A stretch of DNA of 64,000 bases from Gaeumannomyces sp. JS-464 (taxonomy: Eukaryota > Ascomycota > Sordariomycetes > Magnaporthales > Magnaporthaceae): NCBI GenBank assembly GCA_002197995.1, contig NGZR01000001.1, forward strand, positions 3,038,001-3,102,000, read 5' to 3'. Position 1 is the first letter of the stretch; each line of letters starts with the position of its first letter. Of the stretch, positions 10,278-22,470 are shown piece after piece. The notes beneath the pieces are model-generated. The model did no database searches. It was not told where the DNA came from and worked only from the letters and a program-made list of their open reading frames with translations. The translations under genes were made by a program, and so were the position numbers.

Positions 10278-13200
10278 GCGGGGTTGGTTTTGCTTAACCT
10301 ATATTCGATATTAAAATTAAATTAGGATAACCGGTATACCTATCGCGTTAACCTGCTTTAAAAGTCCTTAACCGGGGTTTAAATTACTGTTTTTAACGCT
10401 TAGTGGTTCGTTAGGACGGTAAACATTTTAAATGCGCCTTTAAATATTAGCGCTAATATTCGAAAAATTCGATAATAGTTAATAATTCCTGCTATTTTAA
10501 ACCCACTTTTACTTTGCGTTATTAATTTGCGGGAGTAAAAAGCTATAAAGTGCTATCGCTTATCTGTTAGCTGGAATAGGATGTTAAAAATGGCTTTAAT
10601 AAAAGCGTTCGTTTCCACTCGTATTTTTTTAGTTAAGTTTTAATGCTTAAAAATTGTCGCGTTTTTAAACGCCGTTTTAAACTTTTTAAAAGCTCGAGTT
10701 ATTACGGGGGCTAATCGAACATTTCTTTTTTTTCCATTTTAACTGCCTTTTAATAATTCCGTTATTAAAACGACCATTCGAAAATAGCCAAAGATAAATT
10801 TGCGGTAAAAGTTCGCGAATTTTAAAAATATTTAAATATTTTTATAAGATTTTAAAAGTTGCCACTTTTAAATCGCTTTAATACGTTTAAAGTTTATAAA
10901 AATACCTTTTTAAAATACGCGGAATTTTAAAAATTTAACGTGATTTTTAAAAAACTCGCATTTGGATTGCTTCGCGTACAGCTCGTATAATCGAAACCTA
11001 TTTAAAATTTGCTTTACATATTGCTCGTGTTTTTTTTTATTTGGGAAAATATAATATTATTATTAAGGTATTACGTAAATGTAATCGATAAAGCTTATTA
11101 ATGCTTGGTATATATAAGTTTAAAAAGTGGACAAAGCGTTAATTAGTTTAAATGGTATTACGGTATATTTAAACAGCTTATATTTAGTACGAAATGCTAT
11201 TTTCCACTTGTTTTTTAATTAAATGCGAATGTAATAATAAGCGTCCCGCAAGTTTAACTTAAAAAACCATTTAACTCCCGTTAACTTATCTATTAAATCG
11301 GATATAAAAGGTAATAAGTAACGGTTTTTGCGCGTAATCCGGTTTAAAGCTTAGTAGTCGATATATAAGCGTAAGGATTCGTTTTTTTAAGTACGAATAA
11401 TATTAAAAAGCCCGCGTTTGCTTTTAAAAAGGTAATCCTTTTTAACGCGAGGTTTTCCTTAAAGTATTTTTTTAATGCTATTGCTTATTTTTCCGAGGTT
11501 AAGTATAAAGCTTTTATAAAAAGTTTAGCTTTTTTTTTTAATTTAATAGCATATTTAGCTTTTTTTTAACAACGGGAGCTTTTTCGCCCTCGTGTTAAAA
11601 AACACGTTAGTATATGCTTATAATTAAAAGTTAAACGGTTTTATTAGCTTTTCCTCGTCCTTTTCGTTTAGCGCAAAAATTGCCGGCTCGTAAGTGCTTA
11701 GTTAATAATAAGCGGTTATTATATGTCCTATTACCGTTTTCGTAAATTAAACCTAATATATTAAAAACTTTACCGTTATAACGGTAACCTATTCGCTTAG
11801 TTTAAGCATTCGGGCGGTATTAAACTCTTATAATTAATTAACATTAAATAAGTTAATACCTTTTTCCACCATCGTCGAATGTTTTAAAAGGATGTCTAAA
11901 GCGTCGGCGCTTTTTCGAATAGCGTAAAAAAGCGCCGTAATATCCCGCTTTCGGCCTTTTTTATTTTATATTTTTAGCGTAATTTAATACGCCCCGTAGC
12001 ATTTAATAAGCGCGTTTTACACGCCGATTAGCTCGGGTAATAGCATATATGCTTTTAAAATTTTATGCTTCCGAATAAACTTTTAATTTATTATATTTAC
12101 CGTTACGCCCGTGTTAAAGTTTATTAGAACTTTAATTAGTCGTTTTATAATTTGGATATTTATGCCCGTTTAAAATAAATAACTATACACTTTTATGTTT
12201 AAAATATTAAAACCGCGGAAGTAAAAGTTACCTAACGGTTAAATTCGTTTTTCGATTCGAAGTTCGAGTTAAATTACAACCGGTAGTTTTCGTTTCGCGT
12301 TAAAACGCGCTCGTTTTTATTACTATCGCTACTAGCGTGGTTATAATCGAATTTCTCGTTGTTAAAGTAATAAGCGTTAATTACTTTTACCTTTTTAAAT
12401 TTAAAATAATAATCGGCCGCTTAATAGCTTAATTATTCGCAATTATTGCAATTGCCGGGCTTTTAGCCCGAATGGTTTGGTTTTTCGGCTTTACCGTTAT
12501 AACTTAACAATTGCTTCGCTTAAAGCGTATTGGATTTAAAAAAACGGAAGTTTCCCGTTTTTTGGTCGTAATAGCGGGAGTTTTGCCGTTTCGAGTTAAA
12601 ACGGCGCGAATCGTCCCGTTCTTTATATCGGCGCTTTTCCCGCCGATTTACACGTCCGTTTTTATCGTTCCTTTTTAAGCCTAATACCCGGATGTTTGTT
12701 ACGCTTAATAGAACTTTTAATAAGGACGATAATCGGACGTTTTTGCGTTAAATTTGCTTTTTTTTACGGCCCACTTCCTTTTGCGGAATTAGCAACGTTC
12801 CGGGAAATGTCCTAATTAGTTTACGCGTTTGCTATTAATTTATTTTATAACTAATCCTGCAAATAAAAAAAAAACTTTTTCGATAATTAAAATAGCTGTT
12901 AAAAGTTCGTTTATAAGGTTTTAAGTTCGATTTTTTAAGCTAATATTTGTTATATAATTAAAAACGATACCAGGAAATCGTAATATTTTTAATATAATTA
13001 TTTATAAGTAATTTAATTTTAATAAATTTAAATGGTTAAATTTATTCGTTTTTTTTTCCAAATAGTTGTTACAATTAAAGGTTTGCTTTTAAAGTAAAGC
13101 ACTTCGAGGGTGGAAAGGACAGTATCGCTGGTTTAGGTAACAAAAAAAACACGTAGTTTAAAAAAACAACCTAATTGCTTGCTTTAAAAAATGTTTAAAA

Positions 13201-13377
13201 GCTATTTTAAGTTAACTAATGCCGAAGTTTTAATCGAAACTACCTAAAATAATAGGAAATCCATCTTTTATATATACGCTATTTTCTCGTTTAATAGTTT
13301 TTAAATTTGTAGCTTCGTTTTTAGCTTACCATAAATTTATAAATTCTTTTTAAATTTATCGTTTTGTTTTTAGGCTA

Positions 13378-15236
13378 ACGTAATTCACCACCGAACGACA
13401 CACATTACCGAGCGATATACGAATCGCGAAAACGCGATACATTTTCTTTTGCTTCCAATTTTTCCACCGATAAGCATGCCAAACCATAGCTACGAAAGCC
13501 GATTAATTTTCGCTTTTTAAGCTTTGCGATTAAACTTAAAACTAAACATCCGGGCCGCCGCTAAAATTTACTCGATCGCGTTCGCCATTTTCGCTAAACG
13601 AAAGCGCGGCAAGCCTACTCGACGCGATAGCATGCCCAACTTTCGAAAATTAACGGAATTCGAAAAAAAAGCGCTTATTAAATACATATTTAAACTGGAT
13701 TTTCGCGCATTTTTTCCCCGGCCTTTTAATGTTAAAAATATAGCCAACCAATTGCTCGCCAAACGCGACGCGGGCATTATCGGGACTAATTAAATCGCGA
13801 AGTTCGTTAAACGCCGCTCGAAACTCGGTACGCGTTAAATTCGAAAGTATAACTACTAAAAAGCTAAATGCGAAAATCCTAAGCTCGTTTTTGCCTTATT
13901 CGACTTTATACGGAACATTATAGCCAAATATAGCATTTTAAATAACGATATTTACAATTTCGACGAAACCGGTTTTTTTATAGGCATAATCGCCGCCGTT
14001 ATAATTATTATAACATCGGAAAGCCGTAGTAAAACAAAACTAATTTAGCTTAACAACCGAAAATAAGCTATAATTATTTAAAAGGTTAATTATTACGGTT
14101 AAGCGATCCTTTTTTTATTATCGTTAAAAAGCAATACTATTTAGCTAATTGGTATTCGAAAACCGGCTTTTTACGCGATTAGGTTATTTTAATAAGTGTT
14201 AACGAGTGAATTACGAACAAGCTCGGTTTAAAATGGATTCGGTATTTCGATAAGCATATTGCAGCCCGCAAAAAAGGGTCCCATCGTTTATTAATGCTAA
14301 ACGGGTATAAAAGCCACTATTCGACGGATTTTAAGCTTTATTGCTAAAAATATAACATTATTACGCTTTGCATACCTCCGCATTCGTTTTACTTTTTTTA
14401 ACCGCTTAACGTTAAATGTTTTAATCCGTTAAAAAAGCGTACGGTCGATAAATCGAAAACCTAATAAAGTTACACGTTAATTACGTAATTAAAGTCGAGT
14501 TTCTTTTAGCGTTTAAAGCGGCATTTTTTAACTTTATAACCGAAAAAAATATCCAAAAAGGTTTCCGAAAAGCTAGCTTTGCTTTTTTTAATCCGAATTC
14601 GGTTTTAAAAAAGCTGGATGTAAGGTTACGAACTTTAACTTCGTTAAAAAAGCCTTTAAACGACGCCGAACTTTAAACTTTTAAAACGCTTTAAATAGCT
14701 AAAAACGCAACTTCGCAATTTAAACATATTAAAATTCGGATTTTTAATTACAAAAGCAGCTTTTCGTCGTTTATGCTATCGGCTGTAAACCAATTAACGA
14801 AAAAGGCTAAAGCAATTATACATCGGGTTAACCTTTTGGAAAAAAAGAATTCCAAATTACGAAAGGCGAACGAAGCGCTAAGCAAACGCTAAAAGGTTAA
14901 AAAAACACGTGTCCGGTAAAAAGGGTTACATATTATCGAAAAGATACGAAATGTTTTAAATTAAAAAAAGTTAAATGGATAGCTATAGCAAAAAATGCGC
15001 GATTATAAGGGTTAAAAAAGAAAGGCAACGACGATTCGTCGGCGATGTGGCATTTGCGGTAAAACCGGACATAATGCGCGTATTTGCCAAAAGGAAATAA
15101 AAACGTTCGATATATATAATTCCGAGTAGTTTAAATGAATTGCCGGCGTTGTTAGGTTGGTATGCGCGTTAATTAACTAAAGGTCGGGTGTAAGTGTGTC
15201 GCTCGGTAATGTGTGTCGTTCGGTGGTAAACTACGT
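13378..15236 (+). mobile_element. pogo-A: Fot1/pogo DNA transposon
   Basis: Terminal inverted repeats start ACGTA(A/G)TT(C/T)ACCACCG and run for about 40 bp. The element is flanked by TA (13376-13377 and 15237-15238), the Tc1/mariner-type target. At 1859 bp the length is normal for Fot1-like elements. It inserted in the Gypsy-2B LTR and was itself RIP-mutated afterwards. Confidence 0.93.
13524..15129 (+). pseudogene. pogo-A DDE transposase remnant
   Basis: The first 89 codons are open and encode a psq-type helix-turn-helix (IRAAAKIYSI, then an R-rich stretch and a CENPB-like domain: LTEFEKKAL, FNVKNIANQLLAKRD). After RIP-type stops, the catalytic block NFDETGF is at 13956-13976, so the first Asp is intact. 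A C-terminal zinc knuckle CGICGKTGHNARIC lies at 15046-15087, followed by a stop at 15127-15129. The frame is broken at many Gln/Trp positions. The true start could lie slightly upstream of 13524. Confidence 0.85.
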
Positions 15237-15613
15237 TACTATAAATTTATAAATCCTTTTTGGATTTATCGCTTTGTTTTTAGGCTACCGCAAATTTATA
15301 AATCCTTTTTTAATTACGTAACTTTACGTGTTTTAAAGCGGGGCAAAAGCATTATTTAAAGCCTTTTTTGTTTTGCTACTTTAAAGCTTGCATGCTAATT
15401 GTAATATTAGGTTTCCCGTTTTAAGTTAAATTTTTTTTAATTTAACCTCGTCGCCCCGCTTTTTATTAATGGTAAGTACTTTCCTTTTTTACTATTTTCC
15501 ATTCCTTTTTTTATTTTAACAAAATGTTTAGTGAAGTGCGAAAACGTTTTTTTGCGAAAAAAACTTTTTAACGTAAAAACCTGCTTATTTAAATCGTTTT
15601 TTCCTTTGTTAAA

Positions 15614-16107
15614 ATGCCTTTTTGTTTTTTTTATTACGAGGTTTTAAAGCGTAAAAAGTGCGAGGCTTCCTTTTAAAACTCGTCGCGGTGCGTAAAGTGT
15701 TTCGGTTAAAACCACTTTGGTTACGATATTTTAAGCCCTTTTTTTAAACAGCTCCGTTTTATCGGTTTGCAATATTAGCAAATGAAAGCGGAAATCGAAG
15801 CGGTGGAAAAAAAACGTCGCGCTTTAAATAACGAACGCCGTGCTTTAAATAATAAACTCGAGCGTTTGCGAAAATAAAAAAAAGTATGGTTCGAAAAAAA
15901 ATGCGTGCAATTCGTCGTGGTATTAACGCTGTGAAAAAGTTAAAGCGTGTCGAGCGGGAAAAGGCCGACCGGAAGGCTTATTAAGCTGCTTTACAGCCTG
16001 GGCCATCCGTAGCTTTTACTGTTTTTTTCGACTGGCCGGTGCCTAAGGTTAACCCTAATTTAAACCTGCTTACTTTTTTTAACTCCTGTAAGTTGTTTCC
16101 TTTTTAA
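15614..16107 (+). pseudogene. Antisense accessory ORF of Gypsy-2B
   Basis: Opposite to the element's coding strand, an ATG frame starts MPFCFFYYEVLKRKKC. It continues with a CVKCF motif, a Glu/Lys/Arg-rich heptad-like stretch of about 60 residues (coiled coil), a WFEKK..RAIRRGIN block and a tail ending VNPNLNLL. In-frame stops are few and sit where Gln/Trp are expected (for example the stop before KKVWFE). Copies at 44513-44951 and 58240-58697 share the same layout. GTAAGT occurs just after the tail (16087-16092), a possible intron donor that is also kept in copy C. I do not know a function. The layout recalls small Cys-coiled-coil hypothetical proteins of fungi. Confidence 0.65.
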
Positions 16108-16327
16108 CGTTTTTATAAAACTCGTAATACATTAGGTGTAGCTTTAATCTTTTTTCATTAAAGTCCTAAGTTTAACTTTTAACGGGTTCGTTTATTATAA
16201 TAATATTATCGTTAAACCGATAGTGTTATTATAATAAGGTTTTTTTTTTTTTTTTTTTAACCGTTTGTGATAAACCTTTTTGCTTTATTAGGTTTTAATA
16301 AGCCGTGCTTTTTTAACAACCTTTTTG

Positions 16328-16400
16328 GGTTGTATAGCGTAATAGTAGCGCGTTTTACCCAACTGGCCGGAAGTTTTAAGTTCGATTTTTAATGCGACTA
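16328..16400 (+). tRNA. tRNA-like sequence (degenerate) in Gypsy-2B
   Basis: This 73 nt sequence folds in part as a tRNA. The acceptor GGTTGTA pairs with TGCGACT over seven positions (with G-T pairs) and is followed by discriminator A. It has TA at 8-9, a D-arm framed by GCG and GCGC, and a T-arm TTAAG/TTCGATT/TTTAA with a canonical loop. The anticodon arm is too altered to assign an anticodon. It lies downstream of the antisense ORF on the same strand. The opposite copy at 58124-58196 has the same length and fold. Confidence 0.5.
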
Positions 16401-16409
16401 TTGCTAAAA

Positions 16410-19400
16410 ATCCGATTGTTAACGCGTCGGCGATCGGGTTTTTAGCTACTTTTGCTTTTGCTAACCTCCTTGTAAATGCTTTTGCCGGTACCTCGTTAAG
16501 GCTTTTTAGCAATTCGCAAAGTTAATTGCTTTTTCCCACGTATTTTCCTCGTGGCCGTACTTTTTCCATTTAATTAAGTACTTTTTGGGCTTGTTTTTTA
16601 GCTTATAATTTAAAAAAATTTCGATTTCGTATTTTTATTTTAAATTAACTTCCATTAACTCGTCGCTTTTAAAGCCTAGCAGCGTAAGTTCGAATAAAAA
16701 AATATAAAAAACCGGGTGGGATTTTATAGGTAGCGGTAATTAAAGTTTGTAATTAACGTTCGAAACCTTTTTTAGTATTTTAATCGGTTTTAGTTTTTTA
16801 TAGTTTAGCTTATTATTCGGTTGTTTGGTTTTAATATTACGTCGAAAAAGATAAACGTTATTTCCTTTTTTAAAAGTCGGTTTTTCGATCCTTTTTTTGT
16901 TTATTTAAATAGCTATGCGGTGCCGTAACTTTTTTAACTTTATTTGGAAGTGTTTATACAGTTTAATAAGTTCCGTTATTTGTATTTCCGTTATTAAAGC
17001 ATATTTTTTTGCTTTGGGTTTTTTATACGCTGTAAGCGTAAACCGTATTCGCAAAAACGGTGTAATTTTTATGCTTTCGTAAATTAAATTGTTATAAGCG
17101 AATTAAGCTATAGGAAATAGTTATATCCAGTTTTTTTGTTTGTAATTAACGTAATAACGTAAATATTATTTTATGGTTTAATTCGTTCGTTTCGTTTATT
17201 TATTTATTTAAAAGTAGTAAACCGTAAATAAGGAATATTTAGCTTTTAGCAAAGCCGTAAGCCTTTTTTAAAACTTGTTTGTAAATAACTTATTTTTATC
17301 CGTAATTAAACGGTTCGGCGTGTCGTATTTCGCTATTACGTGCTTAATAAAAACATACGCTAGTTTAATAGCGTTACTGCTTTCCTTATGTGGTAAAAAC
17401 AAAGCGTATTTAGTAAGTTTGTTTATTATTAAATTATAATCGTACTTCGTTTTAATTATTAGTTTTTTAAATTAAAAAAGTTTAATAACGAAATTTATAA
17501 TAACTTTTTGCTATATTTCGTTCGGTGCTAATAAAAGTTGTAATAACTTATATGGTTTATGCTTGTTAGCTTTGTTTTTAGTATAATTTTCGCAATTTTT
17601 TATTGCGTTTTATATTTCGGCTCGAATTTTTACGAATTTGTAATGTTATTATAACCGTTTCAACGTTTTTTTACGCTTTAATAGCTGTATGCCAGCTGGT
17701 TATAAATTTGTTTAATTTTTTAGGGGTTTAAACTTTTCTTTATTGGATTGTTTTAACGAGTATTTTTTAGGCCGAAACCAAAGCTCCGTTTAGTTTTTCC
17801 GTTAAAATTACTCGTGTTTTTTTAAATATTGCAATTTAGTGGTCCGGTCGTTAGTTTAAAGCGTTCGCTCGGCCGTTTTTTAACCCTTTCCGGTATTCGA
17901 TTTAAATGTCTTAGTTTTGCAAAAACTCGTTTTAGCGGATTTGTCGCTTATTTAGGTTTTTGCTTGTAATAAAGTGTGTTAGGTTTTTATAATTCGTATA
18001 TATTACAATTTGGTACTCCGTTTTATAAAAGTGCGGTCGCCGCTTTTTAAATGCTTAAATAATTGCTAAAAGTTTTTTATCGTAAATTTAATAATTTAAC
18101 TTTAATTTATTTAACTTTTGCGAAAAAAAAACGCGTAAAAGTGCAACCGTTTTTAATCGTTTCGTTATCCAAGTTAACCGCTAATCGCGTAATTTAACGT
18201 GTTAGTTTTAACTTTAAAAGGTTTTTTTAAGTTTAGGAATACTAATATTAGTTTTTTTTAACACGGCGTTTCGTAATTGCTCGAAAGCCTTTTATTTTTA
18301 CTTTTCCTAATAAAACTGGTAATTGTTTTTAGTAAAGTTCGTAAATAATATAGCGATTTTGCTATAATTACGAATAAACCGTTTGTAAAAGTTTAAAAAC
18401 CTTAAAAACCTTCGTATTTTCGTAACGTTTTTAAATATAAACTACTTTTTAACTTTTTCGACTTTTTTAAAATTTATATAAACCTGTTTAAATGTAATTA
18501 CAAATTTTAAAAAAGCGACTTTTTGCGAATGCTATTCGCATTTATTTAATTTAACGAAAAGTTTCGCGTTAAATAGCTTTTAAAGCATTTTATATACGTG
18601 CTATTTATGCTTTTCCATCGTTTTCGAAAAAATTAGGATATCGTTTAAATACTCGAAAACGAAAACCTCGAAATATTCGCGTAATATATAATTAATTATT
18701 TTTTAAAACGTAGCTAATACATTAGTAAGCCCGAAAGTTATTACTAAAAATTCGTAATATTTTAACTTTATTTTAAAAACTGTAAACCATTTTTAGCCCT
18801 TTTTAATCCGTATTAAGCTATAAGTTTTTCGTAAGTTTAAAGCCGTAAAATATTAGGCTTTGCCAAGCTTATCGCGCAGTTTGTTAATAAAAAGCAAAAA
18901 ATATTAATTTTTAATCGTAATTTCGTTTAATAAGTGGTAATCGATACATATTCGCTCCGTTTTATTTTTCTTTTTTTTTTTTATAAAATTTCGTATTTTA
19001 TTAAAAAATCGAAAAGTTTAATATATCCTTTTTATAAGTTTTTTTTAGTTATTTTTTTTAACATTTCTTACTGTTAAAAGCTAAGCTAATACAGCTTTTA
19101 ATATTTAAATTACGTATTTAGTTTAAATTTAATTTTAAAATCGAACGGTTTATATTCGGGAAATATCGTTTTTAAATCCTTTTTAAACAATTTTTCGTAA
19201 TTGTAATATTTTTTTAAAATATTCGCGAGCCGTTTTTTAATATTAGTTACGTCGTTTTAATCGCTTTCCACTTTGGATAATTGTATATTCGTTAATGTTA
19301 AATACGAAAGTGGATTGCTAAGTTTTATTACCGTTATAACCTTTTTTATTGCTTTTTATGCTTACGGTTTAAAGTTCGTAATTGGTAAACCATTTTAATT

Positions 19401-20700
19401 ATTTGTAGCTTTTCCTATTAAATATAGCCGGTAGCCCAATTTATTTGTAAATTTTTTCTTAAATTAAAGGATTTCGAAAATTACATTTCCTTTTTTTATA
19501 TTTAGTTTATCCAGTATAATAATAACGTTTTCCTTATTCCGGGTGCGTAGTATTATTAGCGGTGTTTTTCGGTCGATTTTTTTTTATTATAAACGACGGG
19601 TATTTTTTAACCGTTTTTAGTTAATACGGTTAATGTTTTCACTTTATAAAACTTTTATACCGTTTAACCGCTTATAGCGATACGTAATCGCTTTATATTT
19701 CGCAATCGATTATTATTTTAACTTTTTTATTTAATATTTTATTCGAAATGTTAATAGGTCGTACGGTTAACTCGATTTTACTATTGCGAAAGTTTTTATT
19801 AATTTTTTTTTCCTTTTTCCTATTTCGTGCCTTTCGTTTAAATGGTTTATTTAGTTTTTTAATAAAAGAAATGGGTACCGCACGTTCGTTCTTTTATCCG
19901 GGTTAAACGGTACGTACGTTTACGTAACTTTCTAATGCTAAGCTTTCGCCTTTTATGCTATATGCTTTTTGCATTTCGCAGTTTTGCATTTCTTTTAATC
20001 GAGCGTTTTAATAACGCATAACATCGGGTGCCGTTCGTTAAATTTAAAAATTGCGGTAAACTTGCCGATCCGGGCTGGTTTTTACGGTGGCAATTAAAAT
20101 GTTAAACGGGGTTTAATTTTAAGCTCGCTTTTCATTTTCCGTAAGAAAAAATCGTATTTAAATTTAGGTTTTAAATAAAATTTGCACTTTTTATAAATGC
20201 ATTTTGCTTAAAAAAAGTGTAAATGTTTAAAATGTTTTAAGTTAATGCTAAAATGGTTTTTAAGTTTTAGCGTAGCCCTTTTTAGCTCGCTTACGTCGTC
20301 GAACCGGTAATTAGCATATTTAACTTCCTATTGGTTATTAAATTACGATAAAGGTTAACCGTTATTTCCGTCCGCTAAAATGGCGTGGCATAACGGGCTA
20401 TTTAAGTGTTTTAAAACTTTAACGTTTTAAAAACACTTTAAAACGTCGAAAAGCGTAAAAGCGCGCTGGTTTTTCCAGCTTATTTGGCTTTTTCGAATTA
20501 TAGGTATAAAGGTTTCGCCGTTTAAACCCTTTGCTCGATTTTAAAACTCGGCTATTTTAAGGTTTTGCTTGTTTTAATTCATTTCCGCGTTAATGTCGAA
20601 GTTTTCCGGCTTTCGAAAAAGGTGTGTGTTTAGCTTAAAAGCTTTTTTCGGGCTTTTTTTTCCGAACCATTTGTTAAAGTTGCTCCCTTTTAAGTTTTTT
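16410..20700 (-). pseudogene. Gypsy-2B pol remnant
   Basis: On the minus strand the RT active-site region reads EYLNDILIFS near 18640-18652. YLDD has become YLND by a G-to-A change, removing a catalytic aspartate. RNase H and integrase blocks parallel those of Gypsy-2C and 2D. A short open frame at 16288-16512 continues the pol reading frame past the chromodomain and runs antisense through the tRNA-like sequence (16328-16400). Confidence 0.75.
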
Positions 20701-20849
20701 AAAAAACGGCGTCGTTTTTTCCTTTTAAACTTATAATTTCGAAAGTAACGCGCTGCTTTTTTTTACTATCGTACTCGAGTTTTATAGCTTTAAATATGCA
20801 AACATTTCGCGGTTTTCGAAAATACTATCCGGTAGCCTTTTTATCGAAC

Positions 20850-21985
20850 TAATATATAGCATATAATTCGTCGTAGTAATTCGTCCAGCTAAACGCCAGC
20901 CCGGGGTACAGTTTTCCTTATATCGGGCTTTTTTACGTTCGTTAAAAGTTAATTATTTGGCGGTTATTATTTCGTTAAAAGCAATTTGCTTTAACGTGGC
21001 TAGCTTAGCCACATTTAAAGCATTTCCCGTTTTTCAAGTTTTGCTTTTGCTTTTTTTGCTACTTTTATTACTAGTAAACGGCTTTCGCATTAAAATTTAT
21101 AAAGTTTAAATGCGTTTTATAAACCGTAATAGGCTGCTATTTAGCCTTTTTTTAGTTAGCTTTATTGCTTTATGCCGTATTTTTAAAACTATATCCTTTT
21201 TTTTATTATCGTTTATACAGTTTATCGCTAATGCAAACCGCGTTTTTAACATAATTCGTAAAAAACTTTAAGCGATTTTGCTTTGCAAATTTATCTTTTA
21301 CGTTTTCGCGCAATCCGTTATAAAAGTGCAGTATTAACGTGGCGTTACTTTAATTAAGCTTAATGCTAATCCGTTAAAAGTCCGCTGCATATTTGGCTGC
21401 AAGTTTTTGCTATTTAAAAACCAGCAGGTTTCTTTTCGCGATTCGGGTTTTATCGATTATACCGAACACTTTTCCGACTTTTTTTCCAAAGGTTTCGAAA
21501 TTGGCGAAAATAAGCTTAATAGCTTTTTAGCTATCCTTATATCTTTTAAAATAATCGTTTTAGGTTAGCTAAAACCACTTTTTTATTTTGCCGTTTAGCT
21601 TGGTAATAGCGTAAACTACCTTTTGTTTTTCGCTTACGAATTGCTATTTGTAAAACTTAAAATAGCTTTTGCATTTGGTAAAAAACGTTTTAAATTTGCC
21701 GTTTTCCCCCTCGTAAAAGTCCGAAAACGGGAACTTGTACCTTTAAATTGCGATAAGTGTTTTAAAAAATACCAATTTCGCAGTAAGTTACTTTATTTCG
21801 GCTTAGCTTTTAGCGATTTCGCTTGTTATAAGTTTAAAAAGGCTAGCCGTGTTAGCGGTTTCGTTAAAGTTGTACTTAACACCGTTAAAAGTGAAAATCG
21901 TAATTTTTTCCTTTTTAGGCTTTTTACTACTGCTCGTTATAACTGTATTATTTTTCTTTTAAACGAAATACTAAACAAAATTAGT
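20850..21985 (-). pseudogene. Gypsy-2B gag remnant
   Basis: The minus strand aligns with the gag regions at 38634-39660 and 52570-53600. The knuckle at 20981-21022 reads C-x2-C with an in-frame TAA where Gln is expected, then SHVKANC. The histidine is retained here, whereas both other copies have Tyr (CAC/CAT to TAC/TAT, a RIP change). The open stretch on the opposite strand (21623-21988) is a shadow. Confidence 0.75.
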
Positions 21986-21990
21986 TAAAA

Positions 21991-22470
21991 TGTTATAATT
22001 AGGGGTTTGCTTTTAAAATAAAGCATTTCAGGGGTGGAAAAGATAATATCGCTGGTTTGGGTAATAAAAAAAAACACGTGGTTTAAAAAGATAACCTAAT
22101 TATTTGCTTTAAGGGATGCTTAAAAGCTAATTTAGGTTAACTAATGCCGAAGTTTTAATTGGAACTATTTAAAACAGTAGGAAATCCATTTTTTATATAT
22201 ACGTTATTTTCCCTTTTAATAATTTTTAAATTTGTAGCTTCGTTTTTGGCTTACTATAAATCCACAAATCCTTTTTGGATTTGTCGTTTTATTTTTAAGC
22301 TATTACAAATTTACAAATCCTTTTTGGATTTATCGCTTTATTTTTAAACTACCGCAAATTTATAAATCCTTTTTCGATTACGTAACTTCACGTGTTTTAA
22401 AGCGGGGCAAAGGCACCATTTAAAGCTTTTCTTGTTATACTGCTTTAAAGCTTGCATGCTGGTCGTAATA
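21991..22470 (-). repeat. Gypsy-2B 5' LTR
   Basis: This 480 bp LTR has, at 22250-22370, tandem units containing the inverted pair GGATTTGT / ACAAATCC, as in the LTRs at 38148 and 45148. The edge TATTAC replaces TGTTAC (G-to-A). Confidence 0.88.

Larger units (their letters stand above)
13067..15406 (-). repeat. Gypsy-2B 3' LTR, split by pogo-A
   Basis: The two parts, 13067-13377 and 15237-15406, form one LTR when 13378-15236 and one TA are removed. They include the short tandem repeats of the type AAATTTATAAATCC that are also seen in the other Gypsy-2 LTRs. Confidence 0.88.
13067..22470 (-). mobile_element. Gypsy-2B: Ty3/gypsy chromovirus
   Basis: Minus-strand element with 5' LTR 21991-22470 (480 bp) and 3' LTR 13067-15406 (about 479 bp once the pogo insertion is removed). 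The TSD ATAGT is perfect (13062-13066 and 22471-22475). The interior of about 6.6 kb has gag with an intact-looking zinc knuckle (20981-21022), pol with RT near 18640, and, between pol and the 3' LTR, the antisense cassette (15614-16400). A polypurine tract precedes the 3' LTR (15408-15422 on minus). It is heavily RIP-mutated. Confidence 0.92.

Noticed and set aside
21623..21988. 121-codon plus-strand ORF
   Set aside because: Antisense shadow of Gypsy-2B gag. The same shadow recurs at 38608-38793 and 52581-52811 opposite gag in the other copies.
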